DNA from: Xiphophorus maculatus
Lineage: Eukaryota > Chordata > Actinopteri > Cyprinodontiformes > Poeciliidae
DNA length: 64,000 nucleotides
NCBI RefSeq assembly: GCF_002775205.1
Contig: NC_036457.1
Coordinates: forward strand, 9,834,996 to 9,898,995
Direction of reading: 5' to 3'
The translations under genes were made by a program, and so were the position numbers. The notes under the pieces are model-generated. The model saw only the letters and a list, made by a program, of their open reading frames with translations. It had not been told where the DNA came from and did no database searches. Positions 1 to 14,200 of the stretch are shown here, piece by piece (positions within the stretch are counted from its first letter, which is position 1; every line of letters begins with the position of its first letter).

Positions 1-218
1 ACTTAAACTTCAATAAAATCAATCTGGTTGTGTGTGTGTTGTTTTTGTCTCCTGCAAACTTTGCTTTAATTCTATTTCTTTTTTCTATCTAATCATAAGA
101 AATCATAGTCAGACAAAGAAAGTCATGAAACAGGAGGAGCAGGTTTCCTGGGGAACAAAAGGAAGTAAGTTTCCAGCCTGCAGATTAACAGGAGCTAACA
201 GGAGAGCAGAGATGACCA

Positions 219-320
219 ATGCCTTACTTGGAAACAGATTGTTGAACAACTTAAACTTTTCAAAGAAAAATGCCTTGCTTGGAAACAGATTGTTGAACAA
301 CATAAACTTTTCAAAGAAAA
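219..320. repeat. Tandem duplication, two 51-bp units
   Basis: Copy 1 spans 219-269 and copy 2 spans 270-320, with two mismatches between them. The unit is 17 codons long and stays open in the forward frame, but there is no similarity to a known protein and no splice context I could support. It is treated as a non-coding duplication. Confidence 0.85.
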
Positions 321-510
321 GGTTGTGCAGGCAATGGATGTAGGAGGACCGTTGAGCAACCCTGAGACATTAGAACAGGCAGATTTAGGAAACTCAATTT
401 ACCTGTTAGACAGAGAGCTGGTAGCACATCTCCCCTCTCAGAAGAGGAAGTAGAGAGAGAAGGGGGTGGGGGGTGTTGTGCAACAACAATCTAAATTATG
501 GTTTTTATGT

Positions 511-620
511 CTGGCAACCTGTCCAGGGTGGACCCCTCGTTTCGACCAATGGCTGCTGGAAAAAATGCACAATTCCTACCACAATCCTGCAAGGATTAGT
601 ATAGACAACAAATGGATGGA
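511..620. mobile_element. Decayed copy of a common teleost interspersed repeat
   Basis: The stretch starting CAACCTGTCCAGGGTGGACC and ending in a GGATTAGTATAGACAACAAATGGATGG-like tail resembles the short consensus found throughout teleost genomes (cleanly 'acctgtccagggtg...' through 'aggataag...aatggatgg'). I cannot name the family with certainty. The copy is diverged and carries no gene. Confidence 0.6.
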
Positions 621-744
621 TTAAATTAAACCTAAATATCAAATAAAAGAAAATATAAAAGTCAAATAAGAAGATGTTGTGTTATTTAAATCTAAAAGAT
701 TTTTCTTCAGTTAACCTCTAAACACGGTATTTAGAGGTTTTCAG

Positions 745-860
745 TAGGGTTGCACGTTATAATGGCATCAATGTCAGTATCAGCCAATGTTAGTCATTTT
801 TTTAACGTATCGGTTCAATAAGTAAAACCAGGTTGATATGAACAACCTACGTTTATTTTC
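745..860. mobile_element. Decayed interspersed repeat (GGGTTGCACG... type)
   Basis: The sequence from AGGGTTGCACGTTATAATGG through the TATCGGTTCAATAAGTAAAA region resembles a teleost repeat with alternating 'atatcggcatcggtat' wording. Recognition is from memory of the repeat's style and no boundaries could be confirmed. Confidence 0.4.
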
Positions 861-1499
861 TATCTTGTTTTCATTTGTGTTTCAGGAGGACAAGGAGGGT
901 TGGCCATGTGGTATTTGTTTGGTCATGTGAAAGTGAAAGTGATGCACCACAGGATTGTGGGAGTGTTAAACTGAAGCAGAGAAGCAATGTAGGTGGTGGC
1001 ATGTAGGAAAATATACAAAATATTGGTTATTTGCTAGAACAGCAGGAATTGGATAGCAATACTACTTTAGCCCAAATGTTCACAGTAGTGCATAGTTTTT
1101 AGGGTAGACAAGAATAGAATGAGACCTTTCTGTATGTTTTAGTTCTGGCTTCTTCTTTTTTTTTAACCTGCTACCACAAGACTTGAGGATGCTGGAAGGT
1201 TCCTATAATAAAATGGCCGTTAAATAAAATGGTCTACTTCTATTAGGAGTCTTCCTGCAAGAGCAAACCTTATTATAACATTATATTGAAATAAAACAGA
1301 AGCTTAAAGGATGAATTGTTTTTCTAAAATAGATAAGTCTCTAATTAAACATGCTTCCGCTGAGCAGCAGAGTCCTTGAACTATTTTCGGTGGGCACATT
1401 AATATTTCAGTCAGTGGCTATGGGTGGCAGGTGAGGGATTTTACCGCCTTTTTCGTGGGTTGGTTTTGGTTTTGTTTTTGTTTCATCTGATCATTTCTG
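861..1499. other. Upstream intergenic stretch, no gene recognised
   Basis: AT-rich sequence between the repeats and the tulp4 upstream block. I see no exon with plausible splice sites and no RNA gene. A putative upstream neighbour gene would lie outside the window. Confidence 0.5.
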
Positions 1500-2267
1500 C
1501 GTGATAACATTTGTTGCTCTGTGTCACCCAGCAGCCCTCTCCAGAGTCCCCGAGGCAGCTTGAAGAAGCAGACAGGCTGACGTGATGAGGTTCCCGGGAG
1601 AAGCTGCTCCCCTGTGGGCTGACAGCTGATAGAGAGGAGTCCCTTCTCCTCCTCTCACACGCGCAGTCAGGAACAAACGAGGAGGACCATGAACGTCAAA
1701 ACCAGACCTATTTGAAGAAAAACGTCACTCAGACCAACTGGAAGCACTGCCTGGTTGAACATGCTTGTTTTTGGGTGTGGAAGATGCAGCATGTTTTTGA
1801 TATCTCTTTTTGCTCTGCTGCTGACATGAGCGGTGTGGCTTTTGCTACATTAAATGTCTGAGTATTTCTTTTTTCACATCGCTGGCTTTTGTTGCCTTGT
1901 CCTTGAAACTGCATCAGCCAGGCTGTTCAAAAACATCACAATGACTTGAGTGCCTTTTGACTTTTTTTTTTTTTTCAATCCAGTTGTCTAAATGACACAA
2001 TTAATTCAGCAATGCTAACGTCCACAGTTTTCTGATCCTGTTTCTTAGTTTCGGGGAAGTTTTGATTGATCACCTTTACTCACTGTCACAGATAGCCAAA
2101 GGAAAGCATAAGTACTATGCACTGTTGTTGCTCACACAGATCCTATACAAAACCATTAACCTCACAGGAAGAGAGGCAGTCATAACAGCACCCAAACCCG
2201 GACGAAGAACCTCTCCCATCGCTCTGTGTAGTCGTTTTTTATTGAGGGGGTTCTGAGAGCTGCAGGG
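1500..2267 (+). promoter_or_regulatory. Probable tulp4 5' UTR / upstream region
   Basis: This block before the first coding exon is more GC-rich than its surroundings, especially 1530-1690 and 2160-2267. It contains no obvious splice acceptor just before the ATG, so the first coding exon may extend upstream as 5' UTR. TULP4 is known for a long 5' UTR. The transcription start cannot be placed from sequence alone. Confidence 0.35.
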
Positions 2268-5200
2268 ATGTTTGCTTCCGTGGAGCATGGCCCGGTGCTC
2301 TGTAGCGACTCCAACATCCTGTGTCTGTCCTGGAAGGGCCGAGTGCCCAAGAGTGAGAAGGAGAAGCCGGTGTGCAGGAAGCGCTACTACGAGGAGGGCT
2401 GGCTCGCTACCGGGAACAGCCGGGGGGTCGTCGGGGTCACATTCACGTCCAGCCACTGCAGACGGGACCGGGCCACGCCGCAAAGAGTGAACTTCAACCT
2501 CAGAGGACACAACAGTGAGGTAATTGAGGAGGAATGATTTTTGTTTTTTTAATTATAAACTGCTTATTTAATATCTATCTAATTTATCTATGTTAAAATC
2601 ACAGTCCAGCTGAGCAATTTTGGTTATAATATCTTACTTAGTAGTATGAGTTACAATCAATCTGGAAATGCAGTTATTGAAGTTTTCAAAAATATATATA
2701 TATTTTGCCTATGTAGGGTGGAGATTTTCTCCTCTGCCTGTAAACATTTCCTAATCCAACATGTTTCATGACAGATGGAGGTTTAAAGCACAAAATAATA
2801 AAATAGGAACATTTCTTTTTTGTAAGCTGTTCAGACTTGTTGATGTCTGCCAAGGTCTCTGGTTTTCAAAGTTAGATGGACTTACCGTGTTGCATTGAGT
2901 TTTCTCTGAAGTCGGAGTGAGAATTCAACGCTAAATCACCAAATGTACACTTCTTCCATTTCCAAATGGAAGAGCATAAAGAATATATTTGGAGCTTTTA
3001 TTTATACTTTTATAGATCTTTAAAAACAAAAAATGAAGTGTCCTGTTAATTTCTTTCCTTTTAAGGTGGATGATGTCATTCTGTTTTCCAACACAGAAGT
3101 ATCTACCTTTGTTTAGTTTAATTGGAACTCTAGATTTTATAAAGGCACAACCAGTGGGAGTCTGTGGGGGTGGAATCATTTAATAGATTTTTTTTTTGGG
3201 TTGTGGTTAGAGGCAAGACTTCTCCCTGACTCACTCTTTGACAGTCTTACATCAGATCTCCCTGCTGCTCCCAGTCACAACATTGCAGCGCTCCAGTCTC
3301 TGTTGTTACTCTCGAGTCTCAGTGTGGTTAAGCTCTCGAAAAGCTTTCCACTACCAGCGCAATGAGGCCGCAGCTCTCCATCAGAAACATGAAATGACTA
3401 AATCCTGAGGCAAATAGCTGCTGTGTGTGGGGGAACTGATTGTTGCCGTCAGCATACAACGGAGCTGGCACCGATGAGACCGCACACAGGTTGCAGCTTT
3501 GCTTTCTGTGGGTGGAGCTGCTGGTCAGATGGAGTATGGTGCTGTGTCAGCATTCCATAAGGCAGCTGAGGGGAGAGTGGATGGATCCCAACACGGAGGG
3601 ACTGAGCCAGAGCGAAAATGTCATTTAACTCTGCCCACTTGGACTCGGTCCAAACACTTATTCAGTTCAGCTGAAATGTCCCTTCTGCTGTTTTTCTGTA
3701 ATTAGTGTGTAGGAGAGCAAATTTAAGTGATTTTTTTTTATGCTAAATTTGACCAATATGTACACAATAGTGCATAAAACAATCATGGTATTTATCAGAA
3801 GAGGCGTTTAATTGCAACCGACTTTTAATTGTTTGTCTGCATTTTACTTCATATACCTGACAATAAACTCCACTGAGATAAATATGTTAGATTTTTAAAT
3901 TGACACATATCTTTTCTCGTCCCAGAAACATTAAGACAAAAGCCATAAATATCCTACCTTGTATAAAGCTATAAATGCTTTTAGAAATGTAAAATCCTGT
4001 CAAACAGCCTAATGAAATCTGTCACATATTTGACAGTTATTTTTGCTCAGCAGTGTGATTTTTCATTTCTGTTTTTATTTAAAGTGAAATAAATGAAGCA
4101 AATACAGCAAAACAAAGGAATTTTACTCTAAGGGTCCTGGCATAAAAAAATTCCCAATATTGTGCCAGAATGCGTTTTAATACTGAACTTCTTTGCAGTT
4201 TTTAAAAAGAGCTTCACCAAGAAATTTGTTTATCCTCTTTCTCTGAGTGTCAAAGTGTCCCAGTTGATGTTTATCCTGCAGTTTTTTAAGAAAAAGTTTG
4301 CTTCTAACATGATGTGACATGAAAGAAAGTCAAAGTTTCAAGCTCTCAAATAAGTTTTCATTATTTTTAGAAAATGGATTAAATATCTCAACAGTGCAGG
4401 ATCCATGTTGAGGCTGTCACAGAGCCGAGTTAAAGAGTGAGTGTGATGTGTGGATGGTGCTTCTAGAAGACGTGTTTTGTTCTATGATCATTCATATAGA
4501 ACGTTGTCAAAATGAATCGGCTCATATTGTGACCTTTAGCTCTGATTTGAAGCCAGTAGATGAGGGGGAAAAAACTAGCTTTTTCTCATGGGTGGAAGTT
4601 TCACACTTAGGCTTTTTTCAGTCAGACAGCTGCATTTGTTCTGGTGAAAGACTATCATTCTTCCAGAGATTTAGAAAGGTATTTCTAAATCTGGATTTAT
4701 TGTTCCAGGATTTATTGGTTTTTCTTGCATTTTGATAAAAATCAGTGATCTCTTTATTGTCTGCTTGGTAAAAAATGTTGGACGAAGTATAATCAGGCAG
4801 CTTCTTTTCCAGAAGCTGATTGATGTGGTAAAGGATTGATTTTCAAGATTTTATTTCTGTTTTCAGGAGTCTGAATGCTCTACCCCCTCTCTGTATAACG
4901 GGTGCCTTATCGATTATTTAACTCCAGTTAGAATGCAGAGAATAGTAAACTAGAAGCTCTCAGATGTTCTAAGATTAAGAAGCCATTTTGAAACCATTCA
5001 CAAGAGACTTCTTGGTGGCTTCTTACCCAGAGGCAGGAGTCCCTGAAGGTCCAATCCAGAGTTTTCTCTCTGACAAAGAGAGATAAGTATCTTAGGTCCC
5101 TAAGATAATCCAACAGAGACATGTGACCTCAGGGCATAAAATAATGTTTACCACTGAATTGTTTTTGATTTGTCTTGCTGTGCAGCTTTGCCTTGGGTGG

Positions 5201-8200
5201 CCTAGATATTAATCCAGGTTGTGACTTTTGTTTGATCGCATATGTAACTGTTTGGGTTCAGATTTCTTTTCATTCTTCTCCGAATGCTGAAGTTTTAATT
5301 GCAGTCATAAATGTTTGTTGTTTTCTTTCACAAAGCAACCCAATGTGGATTAAAATACTTGTTTCTAATAATTTCTTAAGAATGAACCAGTACATTTTGC
5401 AGGGGTGAATACACAATGTACGGTTCTTGTAAATTGACAGGAAAGAGGGATTAAACATTTGTTATACACCACTAGGACTGTCATAATAACACATTTTTAC
5501 TGGATGACAAATTGTTCCAGGATTTATTGCGATTAATAGCAGTGTTGTTTTGTGACCAATGTCAAGTAATATATCAATAATAGCATAATAGTGCAAGTTC
5601 ACCCTCTCAAAGGCAAACGTACATTTTGTAAAGAACACTTAACACTGGAACTGAAATATCCTATGCATATATAGGTATATATTTTTAATTTTTATAACTG
5701 CAGCCAACATGTTGTTTCTCCTATTACTTTGCAAATGTTCTAATTCTTCTCCAACTCATGTCATTTCACTCACACTACCCTCCATTTCCTCATGTTCCTA
5801 CGAGTATTGTCTCTGACCTCTCAGACCACTTGACTCTAGACATCCTGTTGAGACTTGAATCCTACTTGACCCCTTAACTGCATTAAAATGGTCTCACCAA
5901 ATGTGCTTAGTTCAGATGGCTGTGCTGTGGTAATCCATCCTGGGAGAGAACATGTTGCATAACTCCTAGGGCTCAGCTGCAACCCCAGGTTCTGTGCTCT
6001 TCCTCCAGAGTTGCCAACAGAGATGGCGTGGCCTCCACACTGCTAATATATACTCACAGAAACAGCTATACAACTCGCTATTAAATCGGGTTTTATTACA
6101 TACAAGGCAGACTCATAAAAATCTCAGGTTGTACCTCCTCTCCCTGAAAGTCCTGTCCTGTTACCGTTCTTTGGCATTGCAAATCATTCCATGCAATTTT
6201 GCTCATTCAGACTTCCTTGCCTTTGAATCAGCACAGTACATTTCTTTAATTGAGTTTTGTGTCTGACTTAATATCTTGTCAAAGCAGGGTCGGAAGGGCA
6301 GGAGGCTGTGGAGGGGAAACGGACATTCACATTTAGCTGTGACTTTTAAAAGTGAAATATCAGCAATGTTTGTATTTACTTAGAATTGTATTTGTTTTTA
6401 TTGGGAATGTTATTTGATAAAACTGAATTTTGAAGTCATAGAATAAAAAGAAACTGTGTTGAACTCATCTTTTTATTTTTGTAGCTTAAATAGTAGGATC
6501 ACAGTGAAAATGATCTCAGGAGATGTTAGCAACTGTTTAAGAATGCCAATCATTTTTAGTTTCTTGGTTTCTTAATGGTTGAAGGGCTGGTGCTCACTTT
6601 GCTGCATGTTGTGTTACATCGGCTGTTGAAAACAATTCCTCTGTTTTACCATAAAACATACAATCCTGCTTAGAAACAAGTCTTCGTCATGTATCTTTAG
6701 GAAGTTTGTGTTTGCACGTGACTGTATTCTCTCCGTCTCTTTGGTGTCGAGTGCTTTCTCATGCCTGCCTCCATGTGACGTCTGATCTCCCTGATCGTTG
6801 CATCACAGCGAGGTGCTCAGGTGGGATTCCCTCACCATCTTACACTAATCTCCACTCCGAGCTAAATTTACATCAATTCACAGTTTATTGTCGCCTCTGT
6901 GGAAGTGCAAGTACACGTGATGTACGAAATGGGCATGTGTGAAAATTGGGTTTATTTATTTCTCTCTTTTAATACTCATGAATGAGAAAGATGGTAGAAC
7001 ATACAGACTTTGATACATGTGTAATATGAAGGTTCAATCTGAATTTGTACATTGCCAACTAAAATGTGTACTTCCTTGGTAATTCTATGACTTGATTGAT
7101 TAGTATTAATGTAAAAACGTAATTGATCCAGAATCTGCACTATAGCTTCCCAGTACCATCATGTCCATCGTGCCCAATAATAAAAAATAGCACTTGATTG
7201 TTTTTTGTTTGTACTAGAGAAATTCACAAAACTCAGTATTTCATTATTGCCTAAATGTGTTTAATTATAACCTTTAAATCACAATAGAAATTATTTTGAT
7301 AAACCATTCTTGGTATTCAGAAATGTAACTCTTTGCTTTTTTTATCATTTGTTTAAAATAAAAAGCAAATTTTCACGAGCATTTTCCTTATTACTCTCAT
7401 TAGATGATTATCACAGGAAATAATAAAATTGTCAGAAATTGATATTATGAGATATTCTTTGGGTTCCCAAGTATTCTTGGGTACATTCTTAGTTGCTCTT
7501 TTTGGCATGTTGATTCCCAGTTTAAGGAAATACTCTGTATTGATTTTTTTATTTTTTATTTTCATTGACTGATCTGTCGGAGTCACACTTATCTGAGTGC
7601 CTAAGCCGAACTAAAACCTTGGCCTGTGTTGTGTATTTGAGCGTGTAAAGCCCACGTGCTCTGCTCTGTGAAAGCAGAGCTGCTCTTTTCTTAGGATTAC
7701 TCCCTTGGGAATCGGCTGAGTCACGGTGCACAAGACCAGAGAGAGACTGGGAGAGCATAGAGCAATGTAGTCGGAACGATGACAATGTCAGAGAAGCTGG
7801 TCATTAACGGTTTGATCTGTGCTGCGTTTAATGCCTTCCTCCTCTGCTTCTCACATCCAAGGGCTATGACAACACACGTGTAATCACTCAAGAGGGAAAA
7901 CACAAACCCCTTCATGTTTGAGTCGCTGATGCCGGGCTTTATATGTTACAGCATTTCTTTGTTTCTAACCAGAATATGGTCTGAAATGTATGAAGTCATA
8001 TTTTCTGTAATATGTGGGATATTAGCAGCTCCTTAGTGACTTCCTCCAAATGAGGTTAACCTACTTTTCCTATTTCCATCTAACATGAAGCTAAATTTAG
8101 ATCATTAAATAGTGTGAAAATCAATATGGCTTTTTAAAGCTTTTTTTAGGCTTCAACTGATTCTTATTTGGAGCAAATTTATCATCTGTCAGTGTTTTGA

Positions 8201-11200
8201 GCATAGCAGCTTTGTTGTTTATTTATCTACACAAAGCTCAGCCACAAAGAAAAATCATTTCCATATCAAAATAACTTTGTCATCTGTTTTAACTTGAGCT
8301 GTTGTTCTTTGTTTTATAGGTGGTATTGGTGCGGTGGAATGAGCCTTTCCAGAAACTGGCCACATGTGACACAGACGGAGGGATTTTTGTATGGATTCAG
8401 TACGAGGGCCGGTGGTCTGTGGAGCTCGTCAACGACCGTGGAGCTCAGGTTAGAATCATGACCAATGTATAGAGAAACAGATAAATTAACAGAAGATGAG
8501 AAGGTTTCTGAAGTTCCCCCTGCATGTCAGTATAACGATGTGTAAAAAGGCTAAAAATAAATCACAGTTGCTAAAATTGCAAAACAACCTTTGAGATTAA
8601 CTTGGATTGAGCACTCAAAGTAGGTCTGATAGTAGATCAAAAAAAATATCAAAAGATGACTATTTGGATAGCATATTGAACACAGAAACTGGCATTGCTT
8701 TCTAACAAAACAGCTGTAACAGAGAGAGTCTCTACAAACTCAGAGTATATTGTTCATATTTTTGCTTTTTCTTCAGTAGAACTCCTAGCAACATTTTACA
8801 ATTTATATTATTGCGTAATGATCCCTGTAGGTGAGTGACTTCACCTGGTCGCATGATGGAACGCAGGCTCTCATCTCATACCGTGACGGCTTTGTCCTGG
8901 TGGGCTCTGTCAGCGGACAGAGACACTGGTCTTCTGAGATAAACTTGGAAAGTCAGATTACCTGTGGAATCTGGACTCCTGATGACCAGCAGGTAATTCA
9001 TACACCTAACAGACAAATTAACAAAATTTCCTGTCTAGATCTGTTCAAGCTGAATTTTTTTTATCTGATCCGTCGTATTCCTTTTAACCTTTTGAGACTT
9101 GTTTATCTTTTAATTGCCCTTTTGAAATTCCATTGATCACCTTTTCTCTAATGCCTTTGATATTGAATTTTAGAAATGATGAAAAATCTGTTTTTCACAC
9201 TCGAAAGGGACTTTGCTTCCATACAGATTGAATAAGTTTTAACATCACTGTGAAGGGATTTTGGTCCACTATTCTTAAAGAATTTTTTTTAAATTAAGCC
9301 ACATATGAGGTTTATAATTATAAATGGTCTGTTTAACGTTATGCAACTGCCTCTCAATCAAATTTGTAGTCTTTGACTAGGCCATTCCAAACGTTTCATC
9401 GGTTATTCAGAGATGATATTTAGGCCATCATCCAGTTACTTGAACTTAAGGGCACAAACTGATGGCCAGGTATTTCCATCAGCTTTTTTTTTTGTTTACA
9501 AGAAATGAGAATTCATGGTTTTATTAAATATAGCAAGTGGAACAGGAGCAAAGTATCCCCAGAACATCACACTATTGCCATCGTATTTGATTGTTATTGT
9601 TATTTTTTCCCACCAGATGTATCTGGGTAGAAACCACTTCCACTTGTTCCACTTGTGTCTTGTCGGTCAACAGAATATTTTATCCAAAGTCCTGTAAGTC
9701 ATCAAGATGATCATAAATGGTTGAAATTGAGGTTTCCTTTTATAAAGACACAGTAAATGTGTCCAGCAGATTTAGACATTCTCAGCCAGGGTCACTGTGG
9801 TCTGTTTAGTGAGCTTCAGGGAGAACTTGGAGCACTCTGGCAGCTATGGATGCGAATAAAAGAGGAAATCCTGTTGCTTCTTGATTGTGTGCAATCTAAA
9901 TATAGCTTAAAGTAAAGCGGGTTACTTTAAGAAAATAAGATTGAAACTTACAGGATTTAATATTTCAACTCTACACTATGCCATCCTAGTGGATAGATGT
10001 TGAAATTTTGACTTTTATTTGTCAGACTGTGTTTTTGCTTTTGGTATCCAGACAGATGAGAAATTATTTTTAAATTGCAGCAAATTTGGTTCTTTTCAAA
10101 CATGTTTGTGTTGGCTGACTTAAACCAACTTTGTGTTTGTACTATAACTTTGTTTCTGTGCAGTATATAAAAGTTATCTTTTACTTGGTTTCTTTCAGAT
10201 TTCATTTATCTCTGTGAGTCTATCCCCTCTCTCTCCTCTACTTCTTCCTTTTTTTCTTTAATTTTCTTAAAAGTAGTTGTGGTTGTTCTCTCTCCAGGTG
10301 TTGTTCGGCACAGCAGATGGACAGGTCATAGTCATGGACTGCCACGGGCGTATGTTGGCCCATATTCTGCTCCATGAGTCCGATGGCATTGTTGGCATGT
10401 CATGGAACTACCCCAGCTTCCTGGTAGAGGACAGTAGTGAGAGTGACACAGACTCCGATGATTACACTCCACCCAAAGGTATTCTTCTCAAACTTTTACC
10501 TGGACAGGAAACTGAACCATGACTGTACTGAAGCTGCTCATCTTCAACCCCAACTTGTTTAAGGGAGAGAAACAGGATGCACCCCTGGAATGATTTTACT
10601 GTTACAGACAAAGAAAAACCCAGGAAATCATAATTTTACATGCAATTTTTGACTTCGGAAACAACAGTTAATTTCTTTGAACAAATGAAAAAAATGAAAA
10701 ATGCAGAATTAACAGAGTCATGAAAAATTATACCGTAATGATTTTGAAAATATTCTGTTAAGGTGCATTAAAAATATTGGGAAAAATCTGTGCTTGATTG
10801 TGGGATAACTAAGGACACTCGTACAATTAAATAATTTATTTGACGGCCATATTTAATGCATAATTCTAAAGTCACCTCCTAAAAACAGGACACCAAAATT
10901 CCCTACATCTCATTGTTTTAACTTTGGGTTAAAACCGGCAGTCAGACTTTAGCATTTTCTCTTTAGCTTATGCTGTTTACTGAAGTCAGAGAAATAAGAC
11001 AAATGTTCACTTACAGACAAAAATAGGAAAACAACACTTTTCATAAGCTTTCATGAAGTATTATAGCAAGAAATAATAAGATTATTTTAATTGGTGCCCG
11101 TTTTGTTGTTTGTCTCCTTTTATCTTCACCCTAATTACTCCCAGTTGCCAATGTTGTTTTGTTCATGGCCTGTCTTCCTCCCACTTTGCTATTTGTTCTT

Positions 11201-14200
11201 CTCCTCCCTTCACCACAGGCCAAGTGGTTAAGCTGAAAAGTGCTTACCTCATCAGAAAGGCTGGCTGTGCTCTAACTCACTAATTAAATCGTTCAGTAGA
11301 AATTGATTGGCTCACATAGAAATTATCTCTCAAGTTGACAACTGGACCGAGACACCATTCCTCATCAATCTTTTCTTTGCAAATGTCTTTGTCATACAGT
11401 ATTTCAATAAGCCATTAATACTAAACTAAACTTAATTTAAAGGTGCATTTTCTGTCTAGTTGAGTGATTTTTATCTTTTTTTTTCTCCATAACATCAGCA
11501 GTTCTTGCAGTATTAAGCACATAAGCATGCTTTAGAAATGCCTCACCTCTTGCCTAACAGACCATTGTTGTCCTTTATGTTCTCTCAGTGCACAGCCAGA
11601 AACCACTGCTGACAGTCAGCTTCACCTCTGGAGACATCAGCCTGATGAATAGTTATGATGACCTCTCACCCACACTGATCCGAACCGGTTTGAAAGGTGT
11701 GTGGGTCTCCCAGGAGTTAGATTACTGCTTCCCTATCTTACTATCTCTTGTTGTCACCACACTTCAATGTCTAAATGATTTAAGTTCATGTTAAAAGAAT
11801 GAATGCTTATTTTTGTTTCCCCTGTGCTACAGATGTTGTAGTCCAGTGGTGCTCTCAGGGTGACCTTTTGGCAGTGGCAGGGATGGAGAGGACAGTCCTC
11901 CTCTCCCCTGACACTCCATGTTCTCCACCCACCAAGAATGCCATTGTCAAGTTCTACAATGTTAGAGGGGATCACATCTACACACTAGACACACCAGCAC
12001 AGGTGAGGACTTGGAGCTGAGACATGGAAGCTGAGTTGAGATGTCTTCAATCTTATTTTCTTTCATTTTTCTGGTCAGAAGCAGTTTTTAACTTGGTGGT
12101 CTTTTGCCATGTTTCCACTGAGCGCTAAAGCATTAGTCTGTTTTGATTGTAAAAGCGGTCCATACAACTGATCCATACCAAGACCATAAAATAGCGTACC
12201 AGCCCCCTCAGTGGACACAAGGCATTTCTTTCTGTTAAGTGAATGTCAGCTAAGGTGTCCCTCAGAGCTGCGTATTAGGCTCAAAGCTTCCTTCTAGATC
12301 AGGGGTGTCAAACTCCAGTCCTCAAGGGCCACTGTCCTGCAGTTTTTAGATGTGCCACAGGTACAAAACACTGGAATGAAATGGCTTAATTACCTCCTCC
12401 TTGTGTAGATAAGTTCTCCGAGCCTTGCTAATGACCTAATTATTCTATTCAGGTGTGGTGCAGCAGAGGCACATCTAAAAGTTGCATGGCAGTGGCCCTC
12501 AAGGACTGGAGCTTGACACCTGTGCTCTAGATTGATTATGTTAATAACATGGGCCAGATTGCTCCAGAAACATCTCTTTGGTTCTTTAGTGTCATAAATA
12601 CACAATTGCCCTGGGGCTTTCAGGTTGACATAATGCAGCCAACTGTGACTAAACACTGGAAAGACACACAAAAAGAATACCTCCATAGTATTTACATAAA
12701 TTGACATTATTGAATTTGTATATTTTCATATAAATGTATATATTTATATTGTATTTAAAATACTATTTTATAGTATTTTATTTGATGAAAACCTTTACTA
12801 TATTGAACATCTGAAGTGCAGCAGATAAATAAGCACCCTTTTTCACTTGACATGAAAAACTACTTGGTGCAGCTACCTTCTTACCTCACATGTCATTATA
12901 GTGACAGTATTTGTATAAATATTCCTATTGGCTGGTGTTTGTCTAGGAATACAGAGATTTATAACAGGATGTAAACCTCTGGCCCCACCTCTGACCCTGA
13001 CTTCACTTTATAGTTTTTGGCACCTATGTTTACACACAGACTTGCACTACTATGCAAGTCTACATTTTAATTTACAAATCAATAACTGGCTTACCACTAT
13101 CCCTGTTTCTAGCTTCCTATATGAAACAGAGAGACTACATCATCCTGTGGAATTCAGTGTAATTTTTGCCTATATAGAGGTAAAGCTGAGTTATTTGGTA
13201 GTGAAGTTAAATTCTAAGAAAATCTTTCTGTAATATTACTGATTCTAACTTATTCTAACATGAACACAATTTTGGCTGCCAGCAAAGCTCAGAATAATTA
13301 TGAAATTATACTGAGACTCAATATTGTGAAATTTTCCAAAAGTCAAACCCAGATATTAAAATAGTATGATACTGAATTTAGTTTAGAGCTTGCCATTAAC
13401 GTCTAATAACAAGTACCTAAAAAAGTACTGCCTTGGTACTTGTGGAAAGCAGCTGAACTTTCATTTTTACTTTGTTGTATTTCTGCTTTTTTTGTTAAGA
13501 AGAAAATGTCTTTGCTTTCTCTACATGTTTGCAACAAGAATACAGTGCAAGTTTAATGTTTTTATTGCTGGAAACCATCAATCTGAAACTGCTGACTCAG
13601 CTCTTTGACCCAAACCATTATCGATTTGAAATGGGTAAAATTAATAATTGCCATGTTTCGTTCAAATGTGTCTGAACTACACCTAGACCAATAAACGAAG
13701 TTAGCTGGAAGGAGGATGAACTTTGTCCCCTTCTTCTCCTTCACACTGCAGCGCCCCATCACTACACTCTGTTGGGGTCACAGAGACTCGCGTCTGTTCT
13801 TGGCGTCAGGCCCGGCGCTTTATGCAGTTCGAGTGGATCACCGGGTTGCGGCGCTACAGCTTCTCTGCCAGCAGGTCATCGCCACAGCCGTAAAGGAGGA
13901 GAAAGATGTCGCCAAGCTCACCATGCCTTCCCGGCTCTGTACCTACGTCACTGCTGCTTTCGCCCCCACCATCAAGGTAACGCAGGGCGGAGGATCCAAT
14001 TAGCTCAGTGGAAGAATATTAAAAGGCTGCAACCAAATGTAACTGATAGTCTAATATAGATTAACTAAACAAAACCAAGTGTTGTAACAATTATTGCACA
14101 AACTTCATGTTTCCAGCCACCCATCCCAGATCCCAACAACATGCGGGATTTTGTGAGCTACCCGACATCCGGGAATGAGCGACTGCACTGTACCATGAAG

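Noticed and set aside
2062-2256. 64-codon open frame ending 11 nt before the tulp4 ATG, looking like an upstream ORF.
   Set aside because: It begins at TTG, not ATG, and no ATG in that frame gives a long uORF; the composition resembles ordinary 5' UTR.
4661-4692. Inverted repeat AGATTTAGAAA / TTTCTAAATCT.
   Set aside because: Only 11 bp of AT-rich stem; expected by chance at this length and composition.
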